Source of the DNA: Tachypleus tridentatus
Taxonomy: Eukaryota > Arthropoda > Merostomata > Xiphosura > Limulidae
Direction of reading: 5' to 3'
Assembly (NCBI RefSeq): GCF_004210375.1
Contig: NC_134832.1
Location: 156,795,592-156,859,591, forward strand
DNA: 64,000 nt
Shown here piece by piece: positions 36,564 through 47,137 of this stretch. Below the pieces are notes generated by a model. The model was not told where the DNA came from and ran no database searches. It worked only from the letters and a program-made list of their open reading frames with translations. The position numbers and the translations under genes are program-made. The first letter of the stretch is position 1. Each line of letters begins with the position of its first letter.

Positions 36564-37478
36564 TTGATTGATTGATTTAGTGTTTTATGGCACAAAGCAG
36601 CGAGGCTATCTGCGCCAGACATTCGGTAAAAATGTAAAAAAAAAAAAAAAAATGTAGTAATAGACATAAATGGGAATGAAGGTAAAACAAAAAAGTATAA
36701 AACCAATGTTGACACCTAGTCTACAATGTTAAGATAGAAGGCAGAGTACAAGAAGTTGTAAGGTATTCACTCTAGCAAAAAGGTAATGATCATAACCCGC
36801 CAGGAAGACTAACAGGTAAGTTCAAGAGCTACCGTCAATCACCTGAAGTTGGCCTTTCCAGTCCTGGTTCTGGGTTATGTGTCATAGCAGCTATTATCAA
36901 AATGTAAAGAATAAAAGTTTTAAAAGACACTCCGCAAAATCGTAATAATGAGTAGCCAAATGTCCAGTAAAAAGATAAAAGTCAAGTAAATGGAGTAAAA
37001 TTTGTAAAAGTAATTGAAGATAAAAGCAAAACGGCAATTAAAACAGAAAATGGCGTAAAAAACCAATGTTGACATCCAGTCAACAAAGTTGTAAAGAATT
37101 ACCTGTAGCAGAATGGTAATGATCATAACCCACCAGGAAGACTAACAGGTAAGTATAAAAACCACCGCCAGTCACCTGAAGTTGGTCTTTCCAGTCCTGG
37201 TTCCGGGTTATGAGTCAATATGGCCAGTACTAAAAAGTTAAGTAGTAAAAGTGTGAAATGATATGCAGCAAAAGTATAATAACAACTCGCCAGGACGACT
37301 AACAAGTAGTTCAAACGGATAGTTCAAACAGTAGCCTTAATCACCTGAAGTTGGCCTTTCCAGTCCTGGTGTCGGTTATTTAATGTTCTGGCCATTGTCC
37401 GTCAAATTGAAGGAGAGAGATTAAAACTGTAAAAAAGGAACCACAATTAAAAAGGTGTAATGAATAAATATGCAACAC
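36564..37478 (-). repeat. LINE copy C 3'UTR with internal repeats
   Basis: Contains three related ~85-bp blocks (about 36785-36880, 37120-37215 and 37275-37370), each with CCAGGA(A/C)GACTAACA(G/A)GTAAGT-like, CACCTGAAGTTGG and CTTTCCAGTCCTGG strings. Copies A and B carry one and two or three of these. The terminal block before the tetranucleotide tail (GCCATAAAACACTAAATCAA on the minus strand) is conserved in all copies and is likely the RT recognition end. Confidence 0.85.
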
Positions 37479-40400
37479 TTAAATGAGATTAAAAAGATTA
37501 ATGGCCATTAAAGAATTAAAAACATTATCAAGGTGGACAGAGTCACCATCACCAATAACTCTGTCCAATGTTACAGACTGACCCTGGGAAAAAATATGTT
37601 TAAAATATTGCCGTCGTTGAGAATTGTAACGATGGCAAGAAAGTAAAACGTGGCTGATAGTGATTTGAGTGTTACACAAACTACACATTGGTGCATCAGT
37701 TCCAGATAAAAGAAAATGATGAGTTAAAAAACTGTGACCAATGCATAGCCTAGTGAGAACAACTTCCTCCTTCCAAACTTTACGGAAGCTAGATGGCCAA
37801 AGTCCAATTTTGGGTTTGATTTGAAAAAGTTTGTTGTCACGTTGCTCACTCCAAGTGAACTGCCAGCTGGCACGGAACCGAGCCTTGAAGACAACACCAT
37901 AGTCCATGTACGGAATAGGCATAGGAGTGATGGTGCTGAAGCAGACATATTTGCTGCCATGTCTGCAAGCTAGCCTCCCTGAATACCCACATGGCCTGGT
38001 ATCCAGAAAAACTGGATTGAAGTAGCTGCTAATGAGAAATGGGCCGGTCGGTTTCGAATATCTGGGAGAATAGGATGTGAGCTAACGTGTAGCGATTCCA
38101 AGGCAAGTATAGAACTAAGCGAATCAGTATAAATAGTGCAGTTGGAGTACTGCTCAGCTGCAATATGATCCAGGGCAAGAGATATGGCATACAGTTCAGC
38201 AGTAAACACAGAAGCTGTAGAAGGGATTCTGCATGCAACTACTGACCCATAGCAAACCATAGCAGAGCCCACTGAATTACCTGATTTGGAACCATCTGTA
38301 TAAATGGGAACTGAATGATTGTTTGAAAGGTATTCATTGAATAAAAGACGTTACTTCCAATCTAGAGTATCTGCCTTTTTAGGTGACTGAAAGAAAGGTC
38401 ACATTTGGGGGCTGTAATAAGCCATGGTGGGATGGGCCAACCTGTGGAATCTGCAATGTTATCCAAAGACAGACCCAATTCATCCAATTGCGCCCGGGTG
38501 CGAAGGCCAAACGGAGCAATGACAGATCGTCTGTTCTGAAAAAGTACTGCCCACCGAGGAAGGAAAACACATTTCCAGGTGGGATGCTTTGGTAAGGAAT
38601 GAAGTTTCAAGTATATTGTAAAGATAGTTGCAAACGGTGAAGGTGTAGAGAAGGTTCATGAGATTCAATGTATATACTATGAACTGGAGAGGTACGGAAA
38701 GCCCCAGTGCAGAGTCAAGTCCTTGGTGATGAATGGGGTCCAGCATCTTTAAGGTCGAGGTCTGGCAGAGCCATAAACCATTGAACCATAATCGAAGTTT
38801 CGATCTAATAAGAGCACGATATATCTTTAACATTGAACAACGATCTGCCCCCAACTGGTAGAAGAGAGAACACGGAGGATGTTCAGTGCTCTTGTGCATT
38901 TGACCGAAGCTGCTTTAAGTGTGGTATAAAGGTCAGTTTATGATCAAAGATAAGCCCCAAGAACTTGGTCTCCGAGACCACTGGCAGCAAAACTTCACCA
39001 ATATGAAGTTCAGGATCAGGGTGAATACCCCATCGACGGCAAAAGTGCATGCATACAGTTTTGAGAGAGAGAATTAAAGCCGTTCTCCAGAGTCCACTTC
39101 CATTACACAATTGAGGGCGGTTTGTAGTTGCCGCTCAATATATCTCATGTTTGACGACTGACATGATATGTGAAAGTCGTCGACATACAGCCCATTCGCA
39201 ACAGTGAGAGGGAGTTGTTCAGTGATGGCATTTATCTTTATACTGAAGAGTGTAACACTCAATACACAGCCTTGAAGGACTCCAAGTTCCTGTACAAAAG
39301 AACAGGAAAGTGTCGAACCCACACGAACTTGGAATCTCCTGTCCATTAAAATTTTTTAATAAACATGGGTAGATGGCCACGTAACCATATGTATGGAGGT
39401 CTCGCAAAATGCCATACCTCCATGTTGTGTCATAAGCCTTCTCTATGTCAAAGAATATTGAAACAAGATGTTGGCATTTGAGAAAGGCTTTTCTGATTGA
39501 TGTTTCAAGTCAAATTAGGTAGTTCGTGGTGCAATGCTGTCGACGGAACCCACACTGGGTGGGCGAGAGGAGGTTGTTTGATTCGAGGAATCAAACAAGA
39601 CGTGCATTAACCATCCTCTCTAAGGTCTTACAGAAACAGCTCGTCAAAGCAATTGGATGGTAGTGTACAGGAATCTGGGGATCTTTCCCAGGTTTAGAGA
39701 AAGGTAAGATAATAGCCTTGCACAAGACATCAGGAAAAACATTCTCCTGCCAGATCCGGTTAAAAACAATTAGAAGAATATCAAGAGAAGCAGGAGATAG
39801 ATGGTGCAGCATGTCATAATGAATATCATCAGGTCCAACAGACGTACTGGCAGACCGATGAAGGGCCATTTTTAGTTCCACCAGGGTAAAGGGACAATTA
39901 ATTGTCAAAGAAACAGTCAGTTCAAAAGGAAAGAGGTGATCGCTCTGCCCGAGTCTTGATGGCCAGGAAGGTGGAGAAACAAGCAGAAGTGCTAGATACC
40001 CGGCAAAAGCTTTCACCTAGAGTGTTAGCAATGTTCCGAACATCAGTCACCTCCTGACCATCAGAAATTAAGATCGAGAGGGGGATAGAATTGTAGTGTC
40101 CATTAACCTTTCGAATCCTGTCCCATATGATCTTGGAACTGGTGGTAGAGGATATGCTGGTTGTGAACTTAATCAAAGATTCCTTCTGGCTTTGACGTCT
40201 TACCCACCTAGCATGTGCATGGGCCCGTTGGAAAGCAACCCGGTTTGAAAGTGTGGGATATCTACGGAAAGTATCCCAGGACCGCTTTTGAGCCTTCCGT
40301 GCTAAGTGGCAAGCAGGATTCCACCATGGACGAGGATATCGTGAAAAATGTGTCGAGGTTTTAGGAATACACTGAGCAGCTGCATGTGTAATACAGTCAG

Positions 40401-41179
40401 TTACTGCTGCTACACAGTCGTCTATTGATGGCTCATTTACGATGGCAGGATCAAGTTCGGGAGAGCAGTGAAAGTGGACCAGTCTGCCTGATCCAGCTTC
40501 CACCGGGCACGCTGGTAGGTGGCATCGACCACGCCAGTCTCTCTCAAAAGGATCGGAAAATGATCACTGCCTAGTGGATTACTGTCAACCCTCCATGAAA
40601 AATGGGAGAATAATGAAGGGGAGCAAACTGAGAGATCAATAGCGGTAAAGGACTGACTAGGTGCATGAAAGTAAGTGGAAGAACCAGTATTGAAAAGAGA
40701 AAGATTGTGATCAGAGAGCATCCGCTCTACAGATCGGCCCCTCCCATCAATAATAGCACTTCCCAGAGGGGATGATGTCCATTAAAATCCCTAGGATTAG
40801 AAATGGAGATGGCAATTGTTCAACGAGCATCAAGATCTGATTGATCATATGTCTCTCCAGGGGACAGGTACAGAGAACAAACAGTGATGGTATGACCCAA
40901 GGAAACACGGATGGCAACAGCCTCTAAGGGTGTGTTGAGTGACAAAGACAGGGTGGGCACGTGTTGATCAACCAACAGTGCCACCCCTCCATGTACTCGA
41001 CCATCACACAACCTGTCACTTCTGTACAGAGAAAACTGCCGAATGGAGACAGTATCAGCAGTTTTGAGAAATGTTTCTTGTAAAGAAAGACAAACAGGAT
41101 GGGAGGAAGCAATCAGTGTTTTGACATCATCCAGATTAGAACGTAAACCTCGACAGTTCTATTGTATCAAGGTGGCCAT
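37479..41179 (-). pseudogene. LINE copy C ORF2: endonuclease-RT-RNase H
   Basis: Start ATGGCCACC (41179) lies two bases after the ORF1 stop. Order: APE endonuclease (NCRGLRSNLDDVKTLI; VHGGVALLVDQHVP at about 40990; DSNPLGSDHFPILL at about 40550, with the SDH motif), RT (SVGPDDIHYDMLHHL at about 39860; ILPFSKPGKDPQ; LYVDDFHIS at about 39180, catalytic DD), RNase H (FTAELYAISLALDHI, IYTDSLSSIL, 38270-37980), then CSLCNTQITISHVLLSC near 37680. Stops such as TAG for the Trp in QWNCRG and several frameshifts interrupt it. Expected length about 1230 residues, usual for the group. Confidence 0.92.
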
Positions 41180-41181
41180 TT

Positions 41182-42437
41182 TTAAGAATGGGTAGGTGAA
41201 GTGGCTGGAGAACCCTTCGGTTTACGACCATGTCTTTTGTCTTTACTGTCTTTAGTCGGAGGAGGTCTATCAACCTCCATGGATCCTGCTCTGGGTCGGG
41301 TGGGTAGGTTTTTGTTATTGGAAGGGGAATCCAGTGACTGAGGACGCGAATGAATAATTGTTTTGCCTCTTGTGGTGGGAGAAAAAGATGTATCAGAAGA
41401 AATGCTTGTATCTGAAACTGAAGGACGTGGATCTTGAGGTTTGTTGGAAGGTATGGGAGGAACAGAGATGGGTGTGGAAGTCGATTTATCAACCTTTTTA
41501 ACCACGGAGGTCAAAAGGCTCTTCATTTGTTTTGAAAACGACTCTCTTGGAGGCACAGAGAGATCTGTCTGCACTCCCACTGTAGTTGTGGAATGAAGTG
41601 CAGCAGCATGTCGAGATGGAGATGTGGACAGCAATTTCGAGCCTCAGGATAACTAATGTTATGTGTCGTTTTCAAACGCTGCACCTCTTTTCCTCAACCA
41701 TTTTGGCCAAGAATGAAAGTAAGAGGGGTGAGAACCATTGCAGTTTACGCAATGTGGGTTCATGTCACAGTCATAGGCATCGTGGTCCTTGCCTCCAGAA
41801 CGAGCACATGTAAGGGAACCATGACAAGATGTCTTTGAGTGGCCGAATCTCTGACATTGGAAACATCGAAGAGGGTTTGGTATGTATGGTTGAACCCTGC
41901 AAATGTGATAACCTGTCTTGATGGTGGTAGGTGCACGTGGTGAAGTAAATGTTAAAACGAGGGTATTTGTTGGCAGTGTAACTCCATCTTTGCGAGTGGA
42001 GATGCTCCTCACTGCAGAAACTCCTTGAGTGGAGAAACAAGCGAGAATCTCTGACTCGGGAACGTTCTTCAAATCCCTTTCAACAATAACTCCTCGTGAA
42101 GAATTCAAGGTAGCATGGGGTGTAACCTCAATAGGTATATCCCCAATTGCCTTTGAATTGAAGAGGAGTTCACTGTGTTGGGATGTGGATGTTTCAACCA
42201 ATATGTCACCAGATCGAAGTTTCTTTACTGATTTTGGAGAGCCAGCAAGTCCCTCTAGTCCCTTTTGAATAAAAAAGGGGACATTTGCCCTAAAGGTTTT
42301 CAAAAGAGAATGTAATATAAGAAAATGAGTGGTGCGTGTGTTACTGATGTTGAAGATTGCTGTTCTGAGTATTCAAGACGTGGTCGCTACCCATTGACTG
42401 TTTTTTACAATTTTATTTAAACTTTTAGAGGATCCAT
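41182..42437 (-). pseudogene. LINE copy C ORF1 (Gag-like, three zinc knuckles)
   Basis: About 419 codons with interruptions. 42303-41659 is open: an RNA-binding-type N-terminal half, then CFQCQRFGHSKTSC, CARSGGKDHDAYDC and CVNCNGSHPSYF, i.e. CCHC-type knuckles in tandem (the middle one with a changed spacing). 41634-41182 is a Ser/Thr/Pro-rich basic tail ending in KRHGRKPKGS. A short stretch with several stops (41640-41660) and another near 42310-42430 break the frame. ORF1 proteins coat LINE RNA and act in the ribonucleoprotein. Confidence 0.9.
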
Positions 42438-42872
42438 ATGAAAAGAAAAAATTTGGTACCCGCTGACCCCACCCACCATGGAACCCTACAAGGGGACTTA
42501 CTACAAAGTCACGCAAGGACAATGCAGCAGCATGGGGTTTCGTGAGCACTATACCCAAACACCAGCATCAGGCACAATGTCCACAACACCCATTGAGAAC
42601 TTCCAACACTGGTACTTGGTGGACTCTAGCCCAAGTGGACCAGCCGATTGACCCAAGGGGGCCACCCAAGGCAGCCCATCTACAGGAATTGGGAGGCCAA
42701 AGTGGTGTGTTAGGGTTGGACCCCTCAACCACCAGGATCCTCTCCTCCCCTTCACGGGTCACCACGCACGGCAAACACGTGGGTGGATGTTTAGATCCCA
42801 GAGAAGGTAATCAGATAGAACAGAACCTTCCTGGGAGGTCCCTCACCACGTACAGGAATCCACACTGAGGGG
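42438..42872 (-). other. LINE copy C 5'UTR / internal promoter region
   Basis: Shares most bases with 32459-32883 of copy B, including both ends. Full-length LINEs of this group carry their promoter inside the 5'UTR; no specific motif is claimed here. Confidence 0.7.
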
Positions 42873-42883
42873 GGATAAGTGGG
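42873..42883. repeat. target-site duplication, right, LINE copy C
   Basis: GGATAAGTGGG, identical to 36553-36563, next to the element's 5' end. Confidence 0.93.
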
Positions 42884-43248
42884 AGTGTAAGGCTTGTAGC
42901 ATGTGCAAATACTTTTGTGTTTAGATAGCAGCATTGAGCAAGAATAAATGAATGTGTTTAAAGGTTATATACTGTATCGAATTTAAATTTTCACTATAAC
43001 AGCAAACTTACATAGCCTACAATTCAGGGAAAAATCTTTCACACCTTTTAAAAAAATAAAGTTATTATCTCTTTAACCGCCTACTAAACTACCAAAATGA
43101 AAATTAAAACTTGTATATCCAATTTGTTCTCTCTTTTAACACTGGATAAAACTTATTGGCACTTTTACATTAAAATATTAAGAGCTTAGAAACAGGTAAA
43201 GTCACTACTACACTGAATCAATCTGCCTGAAGATGAACCAAATGACAA
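42884..43248. other. intron 1, no gene seen
   Basis: AT-rich, nothing recognised. Confidence 0.5.
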
Positions 43249-43405
43249 AGTTCATGATGACAAGAAACCCACTTGAAGTAAAAATGTATCTTTAGACTGC
43301 TGGTATGGGTATTAAAACTTTTATTAAAATAAAGCAGAAAATTACTTTATTTTAATAAAAGTTTTCATACTCATACCAGCAGTCTTGAGATACAAATGAG
43401 AAAGC
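43249..43405. mobile_element. PLE-family foldback (hairpin)
   Basis: Outer left end ATGATGACAAGAAACCCACTTG matches the family's terminal consensus across its length (22 bases, quoted in two parts: ATGATGACAAG and AAACCCACTTG). Arms of about 52 nt (43282-43334 and 43345-43397) are nearly perfect inverted repeats around GCAGAAAATTA. The hammerhead-like segment is absent. No coding. Confidence 0.75.
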
Positions 43406-44237
43406 TATATAATTATACAACTCAATCACTTGAAAATTAATTAACAACAGTTCAGAAATAGATACAATTGTCTCTACTATAAAAATAAGAAATTACAGAG
43501 AAAATAAAGAAAGAATAAGAGAAAATACATATTTTCTATGTTCCTTATGTAAGGTAAACTACATTTTTTATTTATTGTTAATTGTAATAACAGTATTTAT
43601 TATATTATCTAGTTTGCTAAACGTTATGACTTTTTGGAATTAATAATAATTATTACAATAAAAAATGTTTTGCAATGTTAATTAAGTATATTTATTTAGA
43701 ACTAACCCAAATTTCCTGAGATGGCTCAATTTTGTGACATATTACTGGGTTTACCAATGAGGATACAGAACTCATGAAACTATGTATTCTAATTTTTTTT
43801 AGGTAGAAATGAAGACAACTATGTTTAATTAATTAGCTAAAGTAGTTACAAAATATAAGCAAATATCTTAATCTAATCCCCAACACAAAACATTTCCATA
43901 TATTTATATCACTGTTTACTGAATGTGTCAATCACAAATTTTCAAAATGCTTAGTCTCACATAAGTAACTTGAACTGTTGAATTACCACATGAAAATTAT
44001 CATTTTACTTACAGTAAGGGTTCCAAACTTAGGTAAATAAAAGAAGCTTTATATAAATTTTGTAAAAGATATTCTGAACCTGAATGCTTAACTGCAAGCA
44101 TGTTTATGGGTTTAATTTTTAAATTAAGATAATTTTAGTATTGTGTTTGTCATTATGTTAAATACTTTATAAAACATTGTAACTTCAATAAATTAATTCT
44201 GTTTTGTTTGATAAATATCACACATCAGTCAACTTAC
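43406..44237. other. intron 1, 5'-most part
   Basis: Strongly AT-rich with no named repeat. It leads directly to the exon 1 donor. Confidence 0.5.
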
Positions 44238-44384
44238 TTTCAAAGCTTGAAAATGTTCTCGTTGTAACGTTTCTTCAATTTCACTTTCATGTTTCACTGA
44301 CTGACTTAGGCCTACAGATGACTTGAGACCTTCTAACATATCCTTGAAAAAGCCACCCGTTCGCTTCATTTCCGTGCGTTGCAT
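44238..44384 (-). CDS. tomosyn exon 1 (start codon)
   Basis: ATG at 44384, preceded by AAC (A at -3) and an in-frame TAG two codons upstream, so it is the first usable start in this frame. Encodes 49 codons: a basic N-terminus (MQRTEMKRTGGFFKDML), SSVGLSQSV, then EIEETLQREHFQALK, which matches the EIxETLxxEHFxxxK segment before the first propeller strand of tomosyn. Donor AAA|GTAAGT in phase 0. A second in-frame Met is codon 6. A 5' non-coding exon further upstream is possible. Confidence 0.9.
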
Positions 44385-44830
44385 GTTCTATTAACTATAT
44401 CTCATAACATGTTAATGTTAGTAACTTCATTAATTTTTTTTAACCACTAAAACTAAAGTAAAAGACAGAATACCAGTGAATACAGATTAGTTGTTGTTGT
44501 TTTTTTTTATTTTTAGTTTCACGATTTGTTCTAACTTCAAACTCTAAAGTTAATGTGCCTGTCCTACAACTTACCAGTTAAACTGATAGTAAAAACACCA
44601 GTGCAATACACGGTTAAATCAGTATATCTATAATGCTTTTATATCCTCTCAATAACAATATGCTGAGCAGACCAAATGGCACAATCATACAGCGGGAATA
44701 ACATATACAACACACCCGTACAAGTCAGTTTGTTTTCATTTTCTTCAGCCTTACAGTGCGTACAAATTACGCAGAGTCAGAAGTTCCGGAAGTCACACAC
44801 GCCCCTATTTCTAGAAATACTATTCGAATG
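44385..44830 (-). promoter_or_regulatory. putative tomosyn 5'UTR and promoter region
   Basis: Non-coding DNA upstream of the start codon. It contains CCGGAAGT at 44786-44793, the core recognised by ETS/GABP factors and common near transcription starts, in a locally CG-richer stretch (44695-44815). No clear TATA box at a fixed distance. The transcription start is not determinable from sequence alone. Confidence 0.35.
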
Positions 44831-45462
44831 AAATTTCTCTTGCACAGAATAGTAGTCTATTGTTTCTGAGCGATCTAATCGAAATGATAATTAATTAAAT
44901 ATCTGTGTAAAATAAACGATAGTTTTGCAAGGACGAAGAAATTTACAAGTAATTACTGCAGCTGAGATAACGAATTTATAAATATTAAACGCCTTAAGCT
45001 TTTAAGAAATATTTGACACTCATTTGTTTTTAATACATAGAGTATAATTTTGATGATATACAAATGTTTGCTCTTAATCTAACAATCTTTATCTTTTTCG
45101 AAACCTGTAACCATATCTGTTTCATTTAATATTATATTAGAATCTTCATCAACTGAAGGTATCCCTTACTTTATAGATTTACAAACTTGTCTACCACAAA
45201 AGCCAATAGCACATTTCACATCCAGGATGAGGTTATACAACTTCATTGGATGGATGAGAATACCTACCTTAGTTCACTTACACTATTTGCATTAAGGCTG
45301 TCATTGCGTATTAATTGTTCTAAACCCGTTTTCAATATTAAAGTTAGAATAAAGATACTAAAAAATGATAATGTTATAATCGAGAAATTTCGCCTAATAT
45401 CAAGAGTCAAGGGTACGTTATTTATAAACATGATTAGACAACTAATATAGCTTGGAGATGAC
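44831..45462. other. intergenic-type DNA
   Basis: An 87-codon plus-strand ORF (45187-45450) is present but has no recognisable domain, and I do not call it a gene. Confidence 0.4.
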
Positions 45463-45646
45463 TTGTTTGTTTTTAATTTCGCGCAAAGCTACACAAAGAC
45501 TATCTACGCTGACCGTCCATTCTTTAGCAGAGTAAAACTAGAAGGAAGTCAGCTAGTCGTCGCCACCCATCGCCAACTCTTGGGCGACTCTTTCACAAAC
45601 GAATAGTGGGATTGGCCATAACTTCAAATGCACCCACGTTGGAGAT
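45463..45646 (-). mobile_element. SINE type 1, 5'-truncated
   Basis: Minus-strand body and tail of the same SINE as 25103-25376 (TTTCGCGCAAAGCTACAC, CGCCAACTCTTGGGCGACTC, AACGAATAGTGGGATTGGCC). The tRNA-like head is missing. Confidence 0.8.
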
Positions 45647-45717
45647 GGCTTGAATGGATAATGAAAGAAGCGTTATTACAAATGTACAACAGTTTAAAAA
45701 GCTAATGACATAAACTT

Positions 45718-45862
45718 GCCCTCTAGTGGCACAGCAGTATGTCTGCGGACTCACTCCGCTAGAAACCGGATTTCGATACCTGTGGTGGGCAGATCACAGA
45801 CACCCCTTGTGTAAATTTGTGCTTAATTCCAATCAAAGAAACATAAACTTGTCGAAATATTG
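45718..45862 (+). mobile_element. tRNA-derived SINE (type 2)
   Basis: GCCCTCTAGTGGCACAGCAG, TGTCTGCGGACTC, then a B-box-like GGATTTCGATACC and GTGGTGGGCAGATCACAGA, with an AAAC-rich tail near 45835. The tRNA-like head differs from type 1, so this is a second SINE lineage. Confidence 0.75.
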
Positions 45863-46910
45863 TACATTTGTAATAAAGTTTCTTTTATTATTAATTCAGT
45901 CACCAATAAAACCTCATTTTCTAAAAAGTGGATTAATTCTTCGCTTTGAAGTAACCACAGAATACGCCTCTTTGGAATGAAAAGATTAGCTGGTGTTGGA
46001 CACAGTTGTTTAGTGCAGTTACTATTGTTATTTAATTTTTTTATGATTTAATATATATAATGATTATTTCGTTGTTTTTTCAAACATAAGTGTTACAAAT
46101 TAATCATTTTAAAGGTTTTCGTTTGTCGTGTGCGTGATTCAGATGTTATAATATTTTTGACACCAAGTTACTAGAATCTTCGGTATTTTCTCGTCACCTC
46201 AAGTGAGAATTATTATATTATTTCGTCGTTCGCGTAACTTAGAAAAATTTCGATGCCTCATTAAACAATATTAAGGTGACCAAAACAGTGCAAGTCAAAT
46301 GTAGTTCAATCAAAATTAGTTAAAGAGAGAGATCGTGAAGTTAGCAGCTGCATGAGTGATTAGCCATAACGGGCGATATTTTAATGCGAGTTTCATAGTT
46401 CAGTAAAGATAAGTGGAATAATTTGCCTTGTTCTAAAATAATTTAACCCGTCTGTATGGACTTTGTCGAACAAGAGACAATTATTTGAAATTCAGGATAT
46501 AACTATAGTAACGCATGGAGTAAGATAAGTGAATTAGTCGCTGTCATTACTGTGATAATAGAAAAGGAAAAGAGTTCCTCTTGTCAACTGGAATCTAGAG
46601 TGGTTGAATCCACCTAAGTGGGCTTTTGAGAAGAAAGAGAACGATTTGGAGTTTCAAATACAATTCTAATATCCACGGTGTAAAGAATTTTTCTACATGG
46701 TCAACTCATTTTAACTATGATTTTTTAAAAACTGTGCAATGCGTGATCTCCGTTTATTTTGACTTTATCGTCGAGATACAGAAACCTACTCTTAAAGTAT
46801 GCCAGCAAATACATATTGTAACGGATTGACAACATCTATATTAGTGCCTATATTTGTCTCAGTGTAGTTTTCGTTTTACCTGTGATGTACATTGCTGGCT
46901 AGCAGCAATG
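45863..46910. other. intergenic-type DNA
   Basis: Small ORFs (67-84 codons) without recognisable domains. Nothing else supported. Confidence 0.4.
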
Positions 46911-47137
46911 AGATGTACTCTGTATTTTATACATTCATTCAAGTGAACAGTGTAGTGAAAATATGATGTGCTTTGTATTTTATATATTCATCCAAGTGAA
47001 CAGTACAGTGATAATAAGATGTACTCTGTATTTTATACATACATCCAAGTGAACAGTGTAGTTATAATAAGATGTTCTCTGTATTTTATACATACATCCA
47101 AGTGAACAGTGTAGTGAAAATAAAATGTGCTCTGTGT
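46911..47137. repeat. 53-bp minisatellite, left part
   Basis: About four copies of a ~53-bp unit containing GATGTACTCTGTATTTTATA, CATCCAAGTGAACAGTGTAG and TGAAAATAA. The array is interrupted by a Tc1-like relic and resumes at 47976. Confidence 0.9.

Larger units (their letters stand above)
36564..42872 (-). mobile_element. full-length I-like LINE (copy C)
   Basis: A 6.3-kb non-LTR retrotransposon on the minus strand with 5'UTR (42872-42438), ORF1 (42437-41182), ORF2 (41179-37479) and 3'UTR (37478-36564). Flanked by an 11-bp perfect TSD, which proves the boundaries. ORF2 holds endonuclease, reverse transcriptase, RNase H and a C-terminal Cys/His region, the layout of the I/LOA-type group of LINEs. 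It ends in short AATC/CAAC repeats, not poly(A), as I-type elements do. Stops and frameshifts in both ORFs mean it is no longer autonomous, though it is the best preserved copy here. Confidence 0.93.
26092..44237 (-). other. tomosyn intron 1 (18.1 kb)
   Basis: Runs from donor AAA|GTAAGTT at 44237 to acceptor GTAG before 26091. It holds LINE copy B with a nested hAT, the unclassified repeat block, full-length LINE copy C and a PLE-type foldback. The two LINEs are in the same transcriptional sense as the gene. Confidence 0.85.
16959..44384 (-). other. tomosyn (STXBP5) gene, 5' part, exons 1-6
   Basis: Six exons on the minus strand (44238-44384, 25994-26091, 21145-21226, 20275-20375, 19844-19978, 16959-17022) splice with consistent phases 0/2/0/2/2 between exons 1-6 and phase 0 at the exon 6 donor, giving 209 codons without a stop. 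The product follows the start of tomosyn, a cytosolic WD40-repeat protein that binds syntaxin and SNAP-25 through a C-terminal R-SNARE motif and restrains vesicle fusion. Only the first blades of the N-terminal propeller are present. The SNARE domain and remaining WD repeats should lie beyond the left edge. Introns are 18.1, 4.8, 0.8, 0.3 and 2.8 kb, and the larger ones are full of transposons. STXBP5 and STXBP5L are vertebrate paralogues; a single invertebrate gene is expected. Confidence 0.9.

Noticed and set aside
45187-45450. 87-codon plus-strand ORF upstream of tomosyn
   Set aside because: No recognisable motif, and the length is within chance expectation for AT-rich DNA of this size.
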